A DNA stretch of 64,000 nt from NCBI GenBank assembly GCA_016987375.1, contig PJRA01000313.1, positions 2,632,141 to 2,696,140 of the forward strand, given 5' to 3'. The notes beneath the pieces are model-generated. The model was not told the DNA's origin. It did no database searches and saw only the letters and a program-made list of their open reading frames with translations. Positions 1-12,405 of this stretch are shown piece by piece. The DNA comes from Brachionus koreanus (Eukaryota > Rotifera > Eurotatoria > Ploima > Brachionidae). Numbering within the stretch: position 1 is the first letter of the stretch; the number at the start of each line of letters is the position of its first letter. A program made the position numbers and the translations under genes.

Positions 1-210
1 TCAATGTTTAATGATATCTAACTAAACAAAAAACACTACTAAATATTGTCTAATTAAATTATTTTTGGGCACACAAAATATCCGAACTGAAATTATGCTG
101 AGTTGGTTAAAATATTGAATTATTTAATTCAAATATTTTTCTTTAATCCATTAGGCTAGAATTAATAAAAATTTCAAATCAATATAAATAAATTATTTTT
201 AGAATTCTAC

Positions 211-1070
211 TCACTCAATCATTGGATTCAATGGGTTTGCAGATGTTTTGTTCGAGAAATCGTAGGTCCAAAATGGATTTCTGTTATCGTCTTCAAGATT
301 TTCTTCATTCATCTCTTCATCTTCACCATAACTAGATTCTGCACTTTTGCTATTGCATCGGCAAGATACAAAAACAATTCTCTTCATTTTTTTATTATAA
401 ATGAAGTAATTAAAGAACCATAAGCATCCGTCTTCAGAACAGGGATCAGAAGTCAAATCTGGATTATAACTATAAAATTCACATTCAGCCAAATTTATTT
501 CTCTATCTATGGACTCCCACAACTGTGTTTTAAGACGATTGTAGGCCTCAAAAGTTCCTAAATAGCTTTCAACCGATTTTATAACAAAATCAAGAGATGG
601 CTCTCGGCTAAATTCGGAGCTCAAAGTATTAGAAAAATCATAATCTGGCTGAAAAGATGCATTTAAAGTTGAGATCAAATAGAAAAGTGTTTTTCTGGAA
701 ATTATGTCAATGGTGCCGCAGCTTTTACTAAAGTCTTCTTCTGTGAAAGATCTTGAATTTAAGTTATTCATCGTTGGAATCATGGTTGGAGAGACGCCAA
801 GCTGCTGCAGAGTACCAGATCGACCCAGTAGCTGCAGGTCGTTTGGTGATGAACCCGGCAACTTTTCATCATGCATTTGTTTGTATAGTTTTTTACAATC
901 TCCTGCCATTTTACACGAATAGCTTTCAATGCTAAAAAAGAAAACTTCAATTGCCAATTACAAAAATAGCCACAGTTTTGTTCATACCGACTGTTGATTT
1001 TACAAACACCGGTTTCAACAGATAGAGCTGAGCTAAGTGCTTCAAATTGAGTATTCTCTAGCAATTTCAT
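211..1070 (-). CDS. MAF1: MAF1 homologue, repressor of RNA polymerase III
   Basis: Two exons, 1070-988 and 931-211, join in frame to give 267 aa (human MAF1 is 256). The 56-nt intron begins GTATGA and ends TTTTTTAG, and the codon split across it rebuilds the conserved [11 protein letters not shown] box. Other conserved MAF1 blocks are [32 protein letters not shown], and the C-terminal block with [22 protein letters not shown] and KRIVF. In the known family MAF1 binds Pol III and TFIIIB to shut off tRNA and 5S transcription when dephosphorylated under stress. The middle linker is serine/threonine-rich and the tail is acidic, as in other MAF1 proteins. The ATG at 1070 starts with MKLLEN, the family's own N-terminus, so the start is secure. 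Confidence 0.96.
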
Positions 1071-3699
1071 ATTGTTAATTTAAGCAAAATTTATTTTTCT
1101 ATAAAATAATAAAAAAAATTCTATTTTGCTTAGCTTTGAAAAACAATTTAGTCCAATAATCAACTATTGCGCATTTTTAATCTATCCTAGTCATTAAGTC
1201 AAAATAGAAATTATCAAAAAAAGCTAGATTTTTGTATTTAAAAAAAAGTATTAGCTTAAGATATTTTTGAAAAAAAGTCCCAACTTTTTATCTTAGACTC
1301 TGTTTTTTGCTTCCCATCATCTAGAATTAATAATTTCCCCAAATAAAAAAAAAACATAAATTATTCCAATATTATTTTGAATCTTCAAAATTCCGATATT
1401 TGATTTTTATGGAAAAATCATAAAAAACTTAACAAACACTCAATTTTTTTCGGGCTCAAAATAAACCGAATACTAGTGTCTTAATTATAAAAACTAAAAA
1501 TTAATTAACAAATTTTTCAAAAGTGTTTCAAATAAAGTCAAAATTTACTCCATGCTTTTTAATAATATTAATTTTGATAACTAATTTTTTTCATTTAGAT
1601 ATTTAAATTATGTATTTTATTTATATTTTTATTAATCGTTTTGTTTAAAGCAATTATTGATAATCATTATCTAACTTTTTGAATAAAAAAAAAATTGATC
1701 TTTTTGTTTTCTTTTCTTTTAACTTTATATTCCATGAAAATAAAAACATTTTGCCACAAAAAAATTAATTCATTTTTGAACAATTTTTACGATTAAAAAA
1801 AAAATTATAAAATGATAAAATTTATTCTTCTTCTATTTTATCTATTATATTTTTAAAAATTTTTTTCTATTCGAATTAAAGTTCTATTCTTTAAAGGAAA
1901 ATTAGAATACTTAACAATTTTCTATTTATTTTAATTACCTACCAATTGTTGTTTTTTGTTTTTAGATAAATTAATAAAATAATTATTTTAAATAAATCAT
2001 TACAATAAAGTTCAGATTCAATCAAATATGAACTAATAACGTCAGGATAATACCTTTTATAAATCAAAACTTATACAATAAAAACATAAAATACAATAAA
2101 TTTTACTAGATTTGAGAAAAATGTTTAATTTTTAGTGTTTTTTGATCATGTCTTTCAGAAAACTAGAACCAAAAAAATAAATAAAAGGCTGATTTTCAAT
2201 AGAAAAAATAGTATATAAATCTGGCAATGTTAAATATACAAAGTAATACTTTTGTAATATGGAACAACTTAGGTAGTAAGTAAGTGGTCAACTAATTGAA
2301 CAAAATGGATAGATTTTGAAAAAAAAATCTGGTTAATTCAGTTTGTATTTGTGTAGTTAATTTGCTATTAATTATGGTTTGTCTTCATTTCTCGTAATTA
2401 GACAAACGATATCTTGTTTCCTCATCTATTGTTTCAAGCTTGAGTTATATATGAATAAAGCGAACCGATATTTTATCTGTTTAAAGGTGGTGAATAAATA
2501 TAAACAGTTTATGACATAAAAATAAAAATAACTGCCACAGTGAAGTATCCAATAACTTATGGTTTGACTTTAAAAGCTTAAATGTAGTGTTAATTTGATT
2601 AATTTTTTTTTGTTTTTTTTATGCAAATTATTTAATTTTCTTACAACAAATTTTGTTTAACGTGTTTGACGAAATTCTTGTTCAGACATGAATCTTGCTC
2701 TTCTTGACACAACCAATCTCAAATGACATTTTGGTTTATCATAATAATAACTGTACAACAAAAATGTAAATTTTAATAAATTTTTACGATTGAAAATATA
2801 ACAAACATATAACTTAAAAAAGTTATGTAAAAATATTTTTAAGATTAGTTTCTCCCTGATAATTAAGCTTTTTTTTAATCATTGTTTGTTAAGTCAAGCC
2901 CTTTTTCAAAATTAAAATAAATTTTATCCCAATTTTTTTCATTTTTTCTAGCATTTTTATGCATTGGATCTTTTTTTTTTGCTTATTTCTTCCAAACTTT
3001 TAATATCCTTTAGGTTCCAGATTTCCTGATTTTCAAATAGCACACTTTTTCAACTTGGAATGTTGTTCATAATTATTTGAGATGGAAAAGGCATTGTAAA
3101 GATTACCAGCAGTAAAATTAATCAGATCAAAAACTATTTTGTTAATTTTTTTGAATGAATCGTGATCTCTATCACGTACGATTTAAAAAGAAAATTCACT
3201 CGTGATATGATCTCTATTACAGTCATTGATCGGATAAACTAGCAAAATTTTTCATAAAAACTATTCAAGCAAATAAGGCTAGTATTTAATTCTTAAAAAA
3301 CTTTTATGAGTTTTCAGAAAAAATATCTAATTTGTCTACATAAATAAATTTGAATTTTTTATTAATAATCAACTGTGATTTCTATTGTAAAAAAGTTAAA
3401 AAAAACATGAACTTACTTCACTTAATAATAAGATAATTAGAATTAAAAAACAAAACATCGATACAAATTTTTGATTTTTTTCATATTTAAAGGCAAATGC
3501 ACTAGCCTGTTGATTAACCTTAAAATTGAGAAAAAAAGTTAAAGTTAAAATGAAATTTAAAAAAAAACAATTGTCAATTATGAGCAAAACACACACAATA
3601 ATTTGAAACAATTAAAAGTCTAAAAATTAGAATGAATTTTTAAATTTTAATAAAAAAACAAGACTAATTTATGTTTAAAATTTAAATTTAAATAAAGAA
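1071..3699. other. Intergenic AT-rich spacer
   Basis: I find no convincing gene here. It is homopolymer-rich. Around 3166-3230 there is an imperfect direct repeat containing cgtgatctctat and cgtgatatgatctctat. The short minus-strand frame at 3396-3611 is hydrophobic low-complexity sequence and is not believed. Confidence 0.5.
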
Positions 3700-4568
3700 A
3701 TGGATTCCCAGTCTGCATTTCAAGGAGTCTTTCACTCAACAAGTAAATATTTTATTCTAAAACATTGGAACTTTTTTTAGGTTAAAAATTTTAGTCAATG
3801 ATATGGAAGAAAACATGGTTGATATGGACGAAATTTTTGATAATGTGCCAGATAGGCGCGAAAGGTTTAAACTGCTTGGAAGAATCTTGCATGAAAAATG
3901 GAATCAATCAAATCAAATAATTCAAAAACAAGCTCAAAAACTTACGGAATTAAGTAGAGAAAATTACCACCTGATTTGCTTAGTACTTAATCTTAAACAA
4001 AGAGTTTGCTTAATTTAAATATTTTTAATTAATTTTATTTTCATTTTAATTTTGGTAGATAAATGAACTTGAAAGTCAACAAAACGCCCGAGTGGAAAGC
4101 TCACAGATTCACTATGAATCATTACAGACACCAGTAACAAGTCGAAATTTTAACGATGAAAATTCTGATCCAGATGTTATCCTTGAATTAAATAAAGAAA
4201 TTCAGTCCAAATCAATTTGTAAGTCAGTTTCTTCGCCAGCTATAATGACAAGCGCAAAGCACAAAGCAGGCTCTGGATTCAAAAAAGAATTTCGTCTTTT
4301 TAATACCAAAATTTCAATATCTCATGGAAAACATTTGAATAAGGATATTGATGAAAATTCAGCATCGAATGGCAACGAAAAAAACACATTGGATAGAATG
4401 GACACGCGATCATCTCTAATAAATTTGTTTAAAAAACCGAAAAAAGACCACAAGCAAAAATCAAAAAGGTTTTTTTTTAAAATATTTGAAAAAAATTTTT
4501 AAGCAAATTTTTTTAGACTATCATCGAGTTTGATTGAAAATTTGAGAGTATTTGATAAAGACTCGTGA
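3700..4568 (+). CDS. Unrecognised coiled-coil protein
   Basis: Model: exon 1 3700-3742, exon 2 3795-3982, exon 3 4059-4468, exon 4 4517-4568, giving about 230 aa. If translation instead starts at the ATG at 3803 the protein is 213 aa and the first exon is leader. Joins 2/3 and 3/4 are in frame with good GT/AG sites. The N-terminal third (from MEENMVDMDEIF through KLTELSRENYHLICLINELES) has heptad-like spacing of L and I and should form a coiled coil. The rest is polar and disordered, with a lysine-rich end (KKPKKDHKQKSKR). An N-terminal coil plus basic tail resembles the layout of shugoshin-type proteins, but I see no SGO motif and make no assignment. Confidence 0.6.
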
Positions 4569-4938
4569 TTATGTGCCATCTTATGATAATTTAAAATTGA
4601 ACAGAAAAAAATTGAATTTGTATTTAATTTGTATTTATTCTTTTTGCGTTATTAAAAATTGATTAAAATTAATTTTTCTAAAGCAAATCAAATTTAATTA
4701 ATTTTTCCTTCTAATTGATATATAAATTGATAAAAAATGCAAAAAAGATAAAAAAATTTTCCAAATTTTATTCAATTTTTATTCAAATAATTCTAAAACC
4801 TTTTTTAAACAAGAAATAATTAGAAAAATTTCAAACAATTTATTTTCTAAAATTGAGTTCAAAAATATTTGATAGAATAAGTTCACTATTTTAATCATTA
4901 ATAATTAAAATTTTATTATATAATAAATAAAAAAACTT
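4569..4938. other. Convergent intergenic spacer
   Basis: AT-rich 370-bp gap between two convergent genes. It presumably holds both 3' ends; nothing else is seen. Confidence 0.5.
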
Positions 4939-5565
4939 TTATTCAACAATATTTTTATTTTTTATATCATTAAGTTTTCTATTTTTGTCCAAATAATCGC
5001 TATGATTTAGCAAATCCGACAATTGTTCTCCAATACTGTCAAGCTTTGGCATTAGAATTGCAAAAAAACCCTCAGTATGTGGTTTTTCTTGAATTAGTTC
5101 AGGTTTTTTTATTAACCTTTCATTAATCTCTATCAATTTAGCATTTAGACAAGCATAAATTAGAAAATATCTTTCTTCAGCCTCATTCTCATCTCTTTCT
5201 AAGACCTCACAATAAACTTTGCACAGTGGCTGATTGGCATTAACATTTTTGGCATGATGTTTGTGCTTACCGCTCATTTCCTCATTTACATTTTGGATAT
5301 AATCAACCTTTTTAACTCTATACTTTTTTTTGTTCAAGATTGGATGGCTAGGTGCAATAAAACAAACTGCTACTCGGTTGGAATGCATCATAACTAAGTG
5401 ATCATTGCTAGGATATTTTACGTCAAGTTTGTAATATTTTTTAAAATAGCGTTCTGTGTAGGACAAATAGTGCGCTCGTTTTGACTCAGAAATGTTTAAA
5501 TTCTCATTTAGAATTATCAAGTCATCTTCGTTGTCTTCACAGTGAAACTTACGCTTAAGGTCCAT
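4939..5565 (-). CDS. ABITRAM: ABITRAM / Simiate (FAM206) homologue
   Basis: Single-exon frame of 208 aa. It matches the Simiate family through YTERYFKKYYKLDVKYPSND, MHSNRVAVCFIAPSHPIL, PLCKVYCEV, LIEINERLIKKPELI and QEKPHTEGFFAILMPKL, in the same order and spacing as the vertebrate protein of about 180 aa. Vertebrate Simiate is a small actin-binding, transcription-modulating protein with a GCVH/biotinyl-like fold, found in nuclear speckles and neurons. The extra length lies in the N-terminal 35 residues and the lysine/asparagine-rich C-terminus. It lies 263 bp downstream of the F-box gene on the same strand. Confidence 0.93.
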   Translation of the reverse strand: MDLKRKFHCEDNEDDLIILNENLNISESKRAHYLSYTERYFKKYYKLDVKYPSNDHLVMMHSNRVAVCFIAPSHPILNKKKYRVKKVDYIQNVNEEMSGKHKHHAKNVNANQPLCKVYCEVLERDENEAEERYFLIYACLNAKLIEINERLIKKPELIQEKPHTEGFFAILMPKLDSIGEQLSDLLNHSDYLDKNRKLNDIKNKNIVE

Positions 5566-5828
5566 ATCTTTTCAACAATTTAATCTTTGAAATTATCAAG
5601 TTAAAAATATTATAATTTTCAATTTAAATGAAATTTCAATATCTCATTTTTAGTGTAAGGAGGTATTTAAAATTTTAAAAAATTTTATTTAATATTGATT
5701 GCTGATAGAAAAAAAAATATTTGCGTATAAATAATTTAATTTTTGTTACAATTATTAATAGAAAAAAATTAATAAAAAAAAACAAAATTTTGTTCAGTTC
5801 ATTCTCTTATAAAATTCAGCAAGAAAAT

Positions 5829-6963
5829 TTAAAAGCTACAAACGCAATTTCGGCTTCCGTTAATGGTCCACATAAGCTTTCGATTAAGCATTTTTTCATG
5901 ACCGAAATCAATTTCGCACTTGGGCAACACAGGCAAGAGTGATTCGCGAATTTTTTCTCTCTCAATCGATGTATTATTTAAATTCAAATAGCTTAAGTTG
6001 ACAAAATTTTGCAACAATTTAACATTTGATATTCCAAAGCATGATGTTAAGTATAAAGACTTTAAGCAAGATAAATGTTCAGACAATAAATTGAGGCAAC
6101 TATTTGTCAAACAAGAAGACATACTAATATTCAAAAATTTTAATTTTTTGGCCAAATGGGGCGATTTGCAAATACTTTGTATGCCAATATCACTTATAAG
6201 TGTATTAGTTAACTCTAATCTTTCTAAATTTATCAAGTGGGTGACAAGATACTGAATCGAATCATCATTGATGCTCGATTGAGCCTGATTAATACATAAA
6301 GTATGTAAGCATGGCATTTTAAAGCAAATTGTCTTTACATCATCTAAAGTCAGACTACCACTTTTGATTAGAAAAAATTGTTCAACCCCAGACTCAGATT
6401 TGTCATCAGTGTTGAAAAAATTCCTGCTAAAATTACACCATTTGAATGAAAATATTTTTAATTCTTTTAATAGACTGAAATCTTGAAGAGTTAAAGCAGA
6501 CAAATCTAAGTATTCAAGAACTATTTTGTGAATTTTAGAGCATTTGAAAGACAGAACATTTTTGATGAAATGCGCATCTAGATCAACAAGTCGAGTATTC
6601 ACTTTTTCATCTGTTTTGTGTCTAAAATGGTATGAATAATTTCCAGTAATAAATAATTGCTTAGACGATTCATTGCCATATAAAAGAATAGTTTTCGTTA
6701 TGTCATCTAAATTGATTTCGTTCTTGTTATCCCTGAAGTCCAAAATCGTCCATAGTGATGCGTCTTTGACAAGAGAATTCCACTTTTTGCAAACACTGAA
6801 ATGAAATTAAGCTTGATTATCATATTTTAAATTTTTATTAAAAAAGATAATACTTAGCAAGTTGAAGCCGTTGCTTCATTGAAAATAACTTAAAAACTGA
6901 GATCACAAAAATGTCTGGAAGATCCAAAACAGAAATATTTGCTGATTGCTGGCACTCAACCAT
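5829..6963 (-). CDS. F-box and leucine-rich-repeat protein
   Basis: Two exons, 6963-6854 and 6795-5829, join in frame to 358 aa. The joined N-terminus reads as an F-box: ISVLDLPDIFVISVFKLF, then RLQLANVCKKWNSLVKD and SLWTILDF. Downstream are irregular LRRs of the AMN1/FBXL cysteine-containing type (LINLERLELTNTLISDIGI, LKFLNISMSSCLTNSCLNLL, CLKSLYLTSCFGISN, NLSYLNLNNTSI). By family this is a substrate receptor of an SCF (SKP1-CUL1) ubiquitin ligase, with the LRRs choosing the substrate. I cannot name the FBXL orthologue; FBXL12-like is possible from the small repeat number. It is divergently transcribed from NUDCD3. Confidence 0.88.
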
Positions 6964-7291
6964 TTTAATATGAGAAATTTCTACGACTAATTAATTCTTT
7001 TCGTTCTATCTAATAAAACTAATACAAAAATGAATAGAATAGAGGTTTTTCTATAATTTTTTTCATGGTTAAAAATAAATTTTGCAAAATATATAAACAT
7101 AAATGGATAAATAATTATTTTATTGTAATTTTCTAGAAATGGTATAAATTAGGACAAAAAGTTGAGTATAATATGCAATTTGGCGCCATTTGTTCTTGCC
7201 TTGAATTATATTTGCATTTAGAAAATAATTGCATTAAAATATTTAATTGTTTGCCCAGAATTCTATGTATAATAAATTTTTAAATTAGAAT
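6964..7291. promoter_or_regulatory. Divergent promoter region with E2F-like site
   Basis: This 328-bp gap separates the start codons of the divergent F-box/LRR and NUDCD3 genes, so it must hold both promoters. At 7179-7188 it contains TTTGGCGCCA, which fits the E2F/DP consensus TTTSSCGC and is one of very few GC-rich words in the spacer. Function is inferred from position and motif only. Confidence 0.4.
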
Positions 7292-8652
7292 ATGAACGAT
7301 TTTGAAACACTGTCAGCTAAAGAGGAAAGATATGATGAAATTTTCATGTCAATACTTCAACAAGAAGGCAAAATCGAGCCTTTTTTAGATTCGGTGTTCA
7401 AATTTTTGCATAGAAGGTATTTTTTTTTTAAATAAATAGAATAATTTGACTTTTTTTTTAGGAAACAAATAACATTTTTTTAATTTTAGGACTGACTTTT
7501 TTCTAATTCAAGAAACATCTGATCAATCATATGGATTTCCACCAAATGTTGCCAAGCAAATAGTTTCAAAAGTAAATTTGGATTCGAAAATATTAAATAA
7601 AGTTAAAATTTTTAATAAAATATTTAAGACGTTTCAAAAATATGATTCTATTCCAAAAGAAAATCTTAAAAAAAAATTACTTGATTCAAGTAAAGAACTT
7701 AACTTATGTTATGAGATAAGATTTTAATATAATTTAATAATTAGATAAAACTGTCTCTAAATCAAATGAAAAATGTGAAAAAGCTGTTAAAAACTATCAA
7801 AAAAAATCGGAGCACAATATGTGTTCGTCAAAATTATCATCAACAGAAATAGATGAGCAAGAAAAATTCCAAAAAGATCCATCGAGTTATAATGGAGCCA
7901 TTCGAAAAAATTACACATGGACTCAGTCAATAAAAGATATCGATGTTAGAATAAAAGTAAGATGCAGATCAATTTCAAGATCATTGAAAATTTATTTAAT
8001 TTAAATCTAGCTAGATCCAACTATCAAAACTAGCAAAGATGTAAAAGTAAATATAGAAAAGCAATCTCTTAAAATTTCGGTAAATAATCAAGGTATTCGA
8101 TGATCTGATTTTATAAAGTTAAATTTTTTAAAGAAGGCTTTATTTCAAAAATTAACCTTAATATTTTTCAGGTTCTTGGCAAACATTAATAGATGACAGA
8201 CTACCTTGGACCATTAAGCCAGATGAATGTACTTGGAGTTTATTTCCAGCAGATCATATTCATGTAATTAAATTGAATTATTTTTTAATTTTGTTGTTAT
8301 TGTTTCTTTAAAGATAAATTTGGAAAAAATTCAAGAACGTTGGTGGGAAAATTTGCTAATTAATGAGCCAAAAATTGATTTAAAAAAAATTAATCCTGAA
8401 AAACCACTCGATGACTTAGATGAAGAGAGTCAGGCTAAAATAAAACAAATGATGTATGACGAAAATCAAAAAAGACTTGGTTTGCCTACAGTTGAAGAAC
8501 AAGTATGCATTAATCTTTTCTATGATAGAAACAATGAGGCAATTTTTTTTTAGAAAAATTTGGAAATTTTAAAAAAAGCATGGGATATCGAAGGATCACC
8601 ATTTAAAGGAACTCCATTTGATCCGTCTGTTTTGAAAAAAACGCAAAATTAA
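7292..8652 (+). CDS. NUDCD3: NudC domain-containing protein 3
   Basis: Seven exons: 7292-7416, 7490-7689, 7745-7956, 8011-8092, 8172-8263, 8314-8502, 8554-8652; 999 nt, 332 aa (human 361). The N-terminus has the NudC_N block (FLDSVFKFLHRRTDFF, then YGFPPNVAKQIV). The centre has QKDPSSYNGAIRKNYTWTQS leading into a CS/p23-like domain (DVRIKVLDPTIKTSKDVKV, DDRLPWTIKPDECTWSLFP, ERWWENLL). The C-terminus has KKAWDIEGSPFKGTPFDPSV, a NUDCD3 rather than NUDC signature. In the known family it is an HSP90 co-chaperone that stabilises dynein intermediate chain and kelch/LRR clients. A 57-nt in-frame stretch at 7572-7628 has GT...AG ends; I keep it because IFKTF matches the family's VFKTF. Confidence 0.94.
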
Positions 8653-8827
8653 TTTAAATATTCATCAGAATTCTATTTTATTTTTTATTTTTTTTTAATT
8701 AAATTATGATCAAAACAAATATTTTGAAAAAAAAAATAATCAACAAGCTACTAAAAAAGCTTGTCTAATATTTTAATAATCACTGTTAAATATAAAAAAT
8801 GTTCTTTTAATTTTTAAAAGTTAAAAT

Positions 8828-9353
8828 ATGGCTGATGATATGGAAGATCAAGTAAAAAAATAACTAGTTTAAAAATAAAAAATAATTAAATTTTATGTTA
8901 GTTTGATGACGAAAATCATGAGGTTGAAACTGAGACTAATTCTACAGATAAAAAAAAACACTATTTTTTAAAAGAATGTAAAATTAAATATTAAAAAAAT
9001 AAGCCTTTTTTAAAATTAATTTTTTATTAGTGAAAATGATGATGTACGGCTTTGGTGATGAAGAAAACCCATATCAAGAATCAGTAGAACTTCTTGAAGA
9101 CTTAGTCATTCATTTTGTTCAAGACATGGTCTCTTTTTTAAAGAAATCCTATTTTTCTTTTAATCTTTTTATTAAAATTTAGTAGACTATCAAAATTATG
9201 GAAGTTAATAAACAAAACAAAGTCCAAATAGAAGATTTGATGTATTTGCTTAGAAAAGACCCCAGAAAATATGCTCGCGCCAAAGATTTGTTAATAATGA
9301 ATGAAGAATTAAAAAAGGCTAGAAAAGCTTTCGACGAAGCGGCAAAATATTAA
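8828..9353 (+). CDS. TAF13: TFIID subunit TAF13
   Basis: Four exons, 8828-8851, 8902-8977, 9031-9128 and 9186-9353, total 366 nt and 121 aa (human 124). Introns are 50-57 nt. The protein has an acidic N-terminus (MADDMEDQFDDENHEVE), then the histone-fold of TAF13: KMMMYGFGDEENPYQES, LLEDLVIHFVQDM, VQIEDLMYLLRKDPRKYARA, and the near-invariant end LIMNEELKKARKAFDEA. By family it pairs with TAF11 in TFIID lobe A and contacts TBP. The third donor is the weak GTCTCT, but the join is fixed by protein similarity. It lies 175 bp downstream of NUDCD3 in the same direction, close enough for a shared transcript. Confidence 0.96.
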
Positions 9354-10787
9354 TTTAATTTTTAATGATTGAATAATTTTTTTTGATTACTTTGTAAATA
9401 AATACTAGAATAAAACTCTTGTTGTTATTAACTATTTAAATTTATTCAAATAGTTTCTGGCACAATGACTTGAAAATATGAATTTAAAAATTTTTATTTT
9501 TACTTGAAAATTTAAAGAAAAACTTAACTTAAAAAAAGATTAGGCTATCTACATGTTAATTAAAGCTTTAGTTTTGTCTAAATAAATAAATAATTTGAGA
9601 GAATGAATATGAAATTTTTTTCAATAAAAGAAAACTATAAAAGAAAAATTTTAGCACCCATTAAGTCAAAGATTAGCGAGAAGAAACCATTCAACATGTT
9701 TTTTTTAAATTCAATTGTTTCAAGGAAAGTAGGCGTTTTTAGCTGAAGAATTTAAAAGGTAAAAAAAAATTATTGTTTGATAAGTACTAGCGTTAAAAGG
9801 CTTTTTGATAATTAAAGGAAAAATTCATCCATAGTTTTTGAATTAAGCCATGCATTTTTCAATCATTGCCGTTTTAATCAAAGCTTACCTAGAGTGCTCA
9901 TAAACGATTAAAATACTGAAATTTATAATGTAAACGAAACAATTAAATTAAAATTCATACCGACAATAATATTCCTATGTCAATAAATTAAGATTAAAAT
10001 TTCAAGCTATTTATTGAATTCGAAAATTTGCATTTAAAAAAAATTTATTGATAAGCGCTTAGAATCGACTATTTGCACGACTTATTCTAAATATGTGTTT
10101 TGAAAATTTTTTCTTAGTTTCATGAGCGCTAAGTCCAAAAGAAAAAATACTTTGGAAAAATATTTTATTTTGTTTCTAAAGAATTGTTTCTAGCTTTGAA
10201 ATACGCCATCTGACGAAATTTATTTGTTTGTTTTCTCTAGAAAAAAAAAAGAATAAAAAATTTGGGGGGGTCTTAAAATAAATTTTGGAAAGAAACGTTT
10301 TATTTTTGTTAGGTAATGTTATTTGAGTATTTAAAATTTTTAATTTTATTATAACAACAAAAAATTTAAAGCTTGCTAAAATATAAGAGTTTTTTTTTAC
10401 CGAATTTCACCTTAGCTGTCAACTAATTATGATCACTTTTAAAACAGTGGCACTGTAATTTACATTTAGAAAAAAATTTGTAATAATTATTTCTCGAAAA
10501 AAAAACATTGTAGCTTGTTGACAAAATATTGAAGGATGCTAAGGTTTCACTACTTTTCAGATTTATTCACTGTAAACTTTATTTGCCAAACACATATAAA
10601 TCTTTCAAAAAAATAACAAAAATAATTTCAAATTTTGAGATTTAAAATTAATTAGTTTGAAAAATTCTAAGTTTTCCTATCCGAAGATACCTTTAGATGT
10701 AAGAATAAAGCTTTCGCTCAAATTGATTTGTGTTTGATTTGTTTTAAATAATCTTCTTTATTTTTTCTAAATAAACAAATTTCCAAA
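9354..10787. other. Intergenic spacer
   Basis: About 1.4 kb of AT-rich sequence without a supportable gene. Short runs such as GGGGGG near 10263 are isolated. Confidence 0.5.
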
Positions 10788-12405
10788 ATGGATGAAAAAT
10801 TGCATAGATTGATGCCCAGAAACAAGACTGGTAAGATTTTAATAATATTTTTCAAAATCCTCAAAGCTTTTATTTTTTTTTGGAGTTCGTTTTTGCTTAC
10901 TTAAGGCTCATTAATTAATTTAATTTTAAATCAAGCTTAGTATTTGTTTTACTTAATCTAATTTCTTTTAAGACAAACTCAAAACTTAAAAATTATTTTT
11001 TTCCGAAATTAAATGAATCATTCTAGCTTTTAATGAAAAAAAAATAATCAATTTTTCTTTAGGCATTTATGCAAGTGAAATTCGCAGTATGTTGGTGCCA
11101 AATACAGCTGAAACACAACGAAAGATGTCTTCAGGTAATCAACGTCCTGATTTAGGTTTTAGAAAACATTCTGCTTTTAAAGTCAGTCTAAGGCCAAGAA
11201 TTGCATTGGCCACAGTGAACACCAAGCTCATGGAGCAGCAACGACCCAATACAAAAGAAAGCAATCTACAAGAGTTTTTAGTTGAGGATGATTCAGACAA
11301 AAATTCAAACACTTTCAACGAAACCGAAAATTACATTGACTCGTTGATTGCAAACAAACACCGTTTCAGACCATCTGCTGTCTTAAGAAGAAACAAGTTA
11401 AGCGATGACAGATCGGGCCTGCCGAGCTCAAGATCTTCTTCTTCCAAAAGTATAAGTCTCTACAATTGAAACAAAAATACTATCATGTATCCAGAAATAA
11501 CCAAGTCCTTATCACCTGTTATCATTAATCGAAAAGAAATTAAAATTTCTAAAAATGACCAAGTCGGGCCACAGCGCCAAAAATCTCAATTAGCCAAAGA
11601 AAATTTTGACCATGAGAGTAGGTTTAAAGACTGCTCTGAGTCCGATCTTATGTCGCCAAAGACAAAAACTGATGCTACAAGTTTGTCTAATGGAATCAAT
11701 CTTATTCCTAGTAGAACAAAGCTTGATCTGTTCAATGAGATATACGAAAATCTTCATAAAAATGGAAGATATAATGAGCTTAAACAAAATTTTCACTCAA
11801 AATACTCAATGGACAATGTACATTTGAGTGATGAGAACACAGAGATGATGATCAAAAATTTAACTGAAGAAGAGTTTGTAAATTTGCTTAAAGAATACAG
11901 AAAAACCCAGGAGCTTAATGTCAATTCGGTTGTCTCAAAGAGAAACAAAGATAAAAATGAAAAATTAAACTCTAATCTAAGATCGTCAGCAAAAATAATT
12001 AATTTAAAAGGCGAATTTGAACGCTGTTCTACTTTTGCCAATATTTATTCACATTCAAATAGTAGATTTCCTCCTGGAAGAAAAAAAAATCAATTTTTCT
12101 CGGGCAATAATGAAAAATTTCTTATTAATGCAAATAGACTGCCTGATTATTTTGTAAACTATTTAAATAACAAAATACTGGTTCGAACATCAGCAAAAAG
12201 TTATGTTGGATTTGTGGCAAATAAAAGCTCTGATTTTTCCAATTCTCATTTGAGAGACTTAAGTAAAACTGAAATTAAGAGTGAAAACGATATTGTTCAA
12301 ACACTAAACGAACCTTCACCTTCAATCCAACCGGATGAAAATCTTGAAAATCAAAAATTTCAACAACCATTAAAAATTTTAAATATTCCAACCACTGCCA
12401 ACTAA
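10788..12405 (+). CDS. Unrecognised disordered protein
   Basis: Model: exon 1 10788-10830 (MDEKLHRLMPRNKTG), a 232-nt intron, exon 2 11063-11449, a 45-nt intron, exon 3 11495-12405; 446 aa. Exons 2 and 3 are in the same frame, and only one TGA (11467-11469) separates the two open stretches. Removing 11450-11494 (GTATAAG...CCAG) removes that stop, which is why I propose the intron. The alternative is a natural stop at 11467 and a separate or broken downstream frame. The protein is polar, S/K/N/E-rich, has no membrane segment, and has a possible helical patch (LDLFNEIYENLHKNGRYNEL, then NLTEEEFVNLLKEYRKTQEL). I do not recognise the family. Confidence 0.6.

Noticed and set aside
3396..3611. 71-aa minus-strand frame
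   Set aside because: Hydrophobic low-complexity translation of AT-rich DNA, no homology or splice context.
5998..6255. Plus-strand frame across the F-box gene
   Set aside because: Antisense shadow of the LRR exon.
7572..7628. 57-nt in-frame GT...AG segment in NUDCD3 as an intron
   Set aside because: Removing it deletes the conserved IFKTF (family VFKTF); kept as coding, though not certain.
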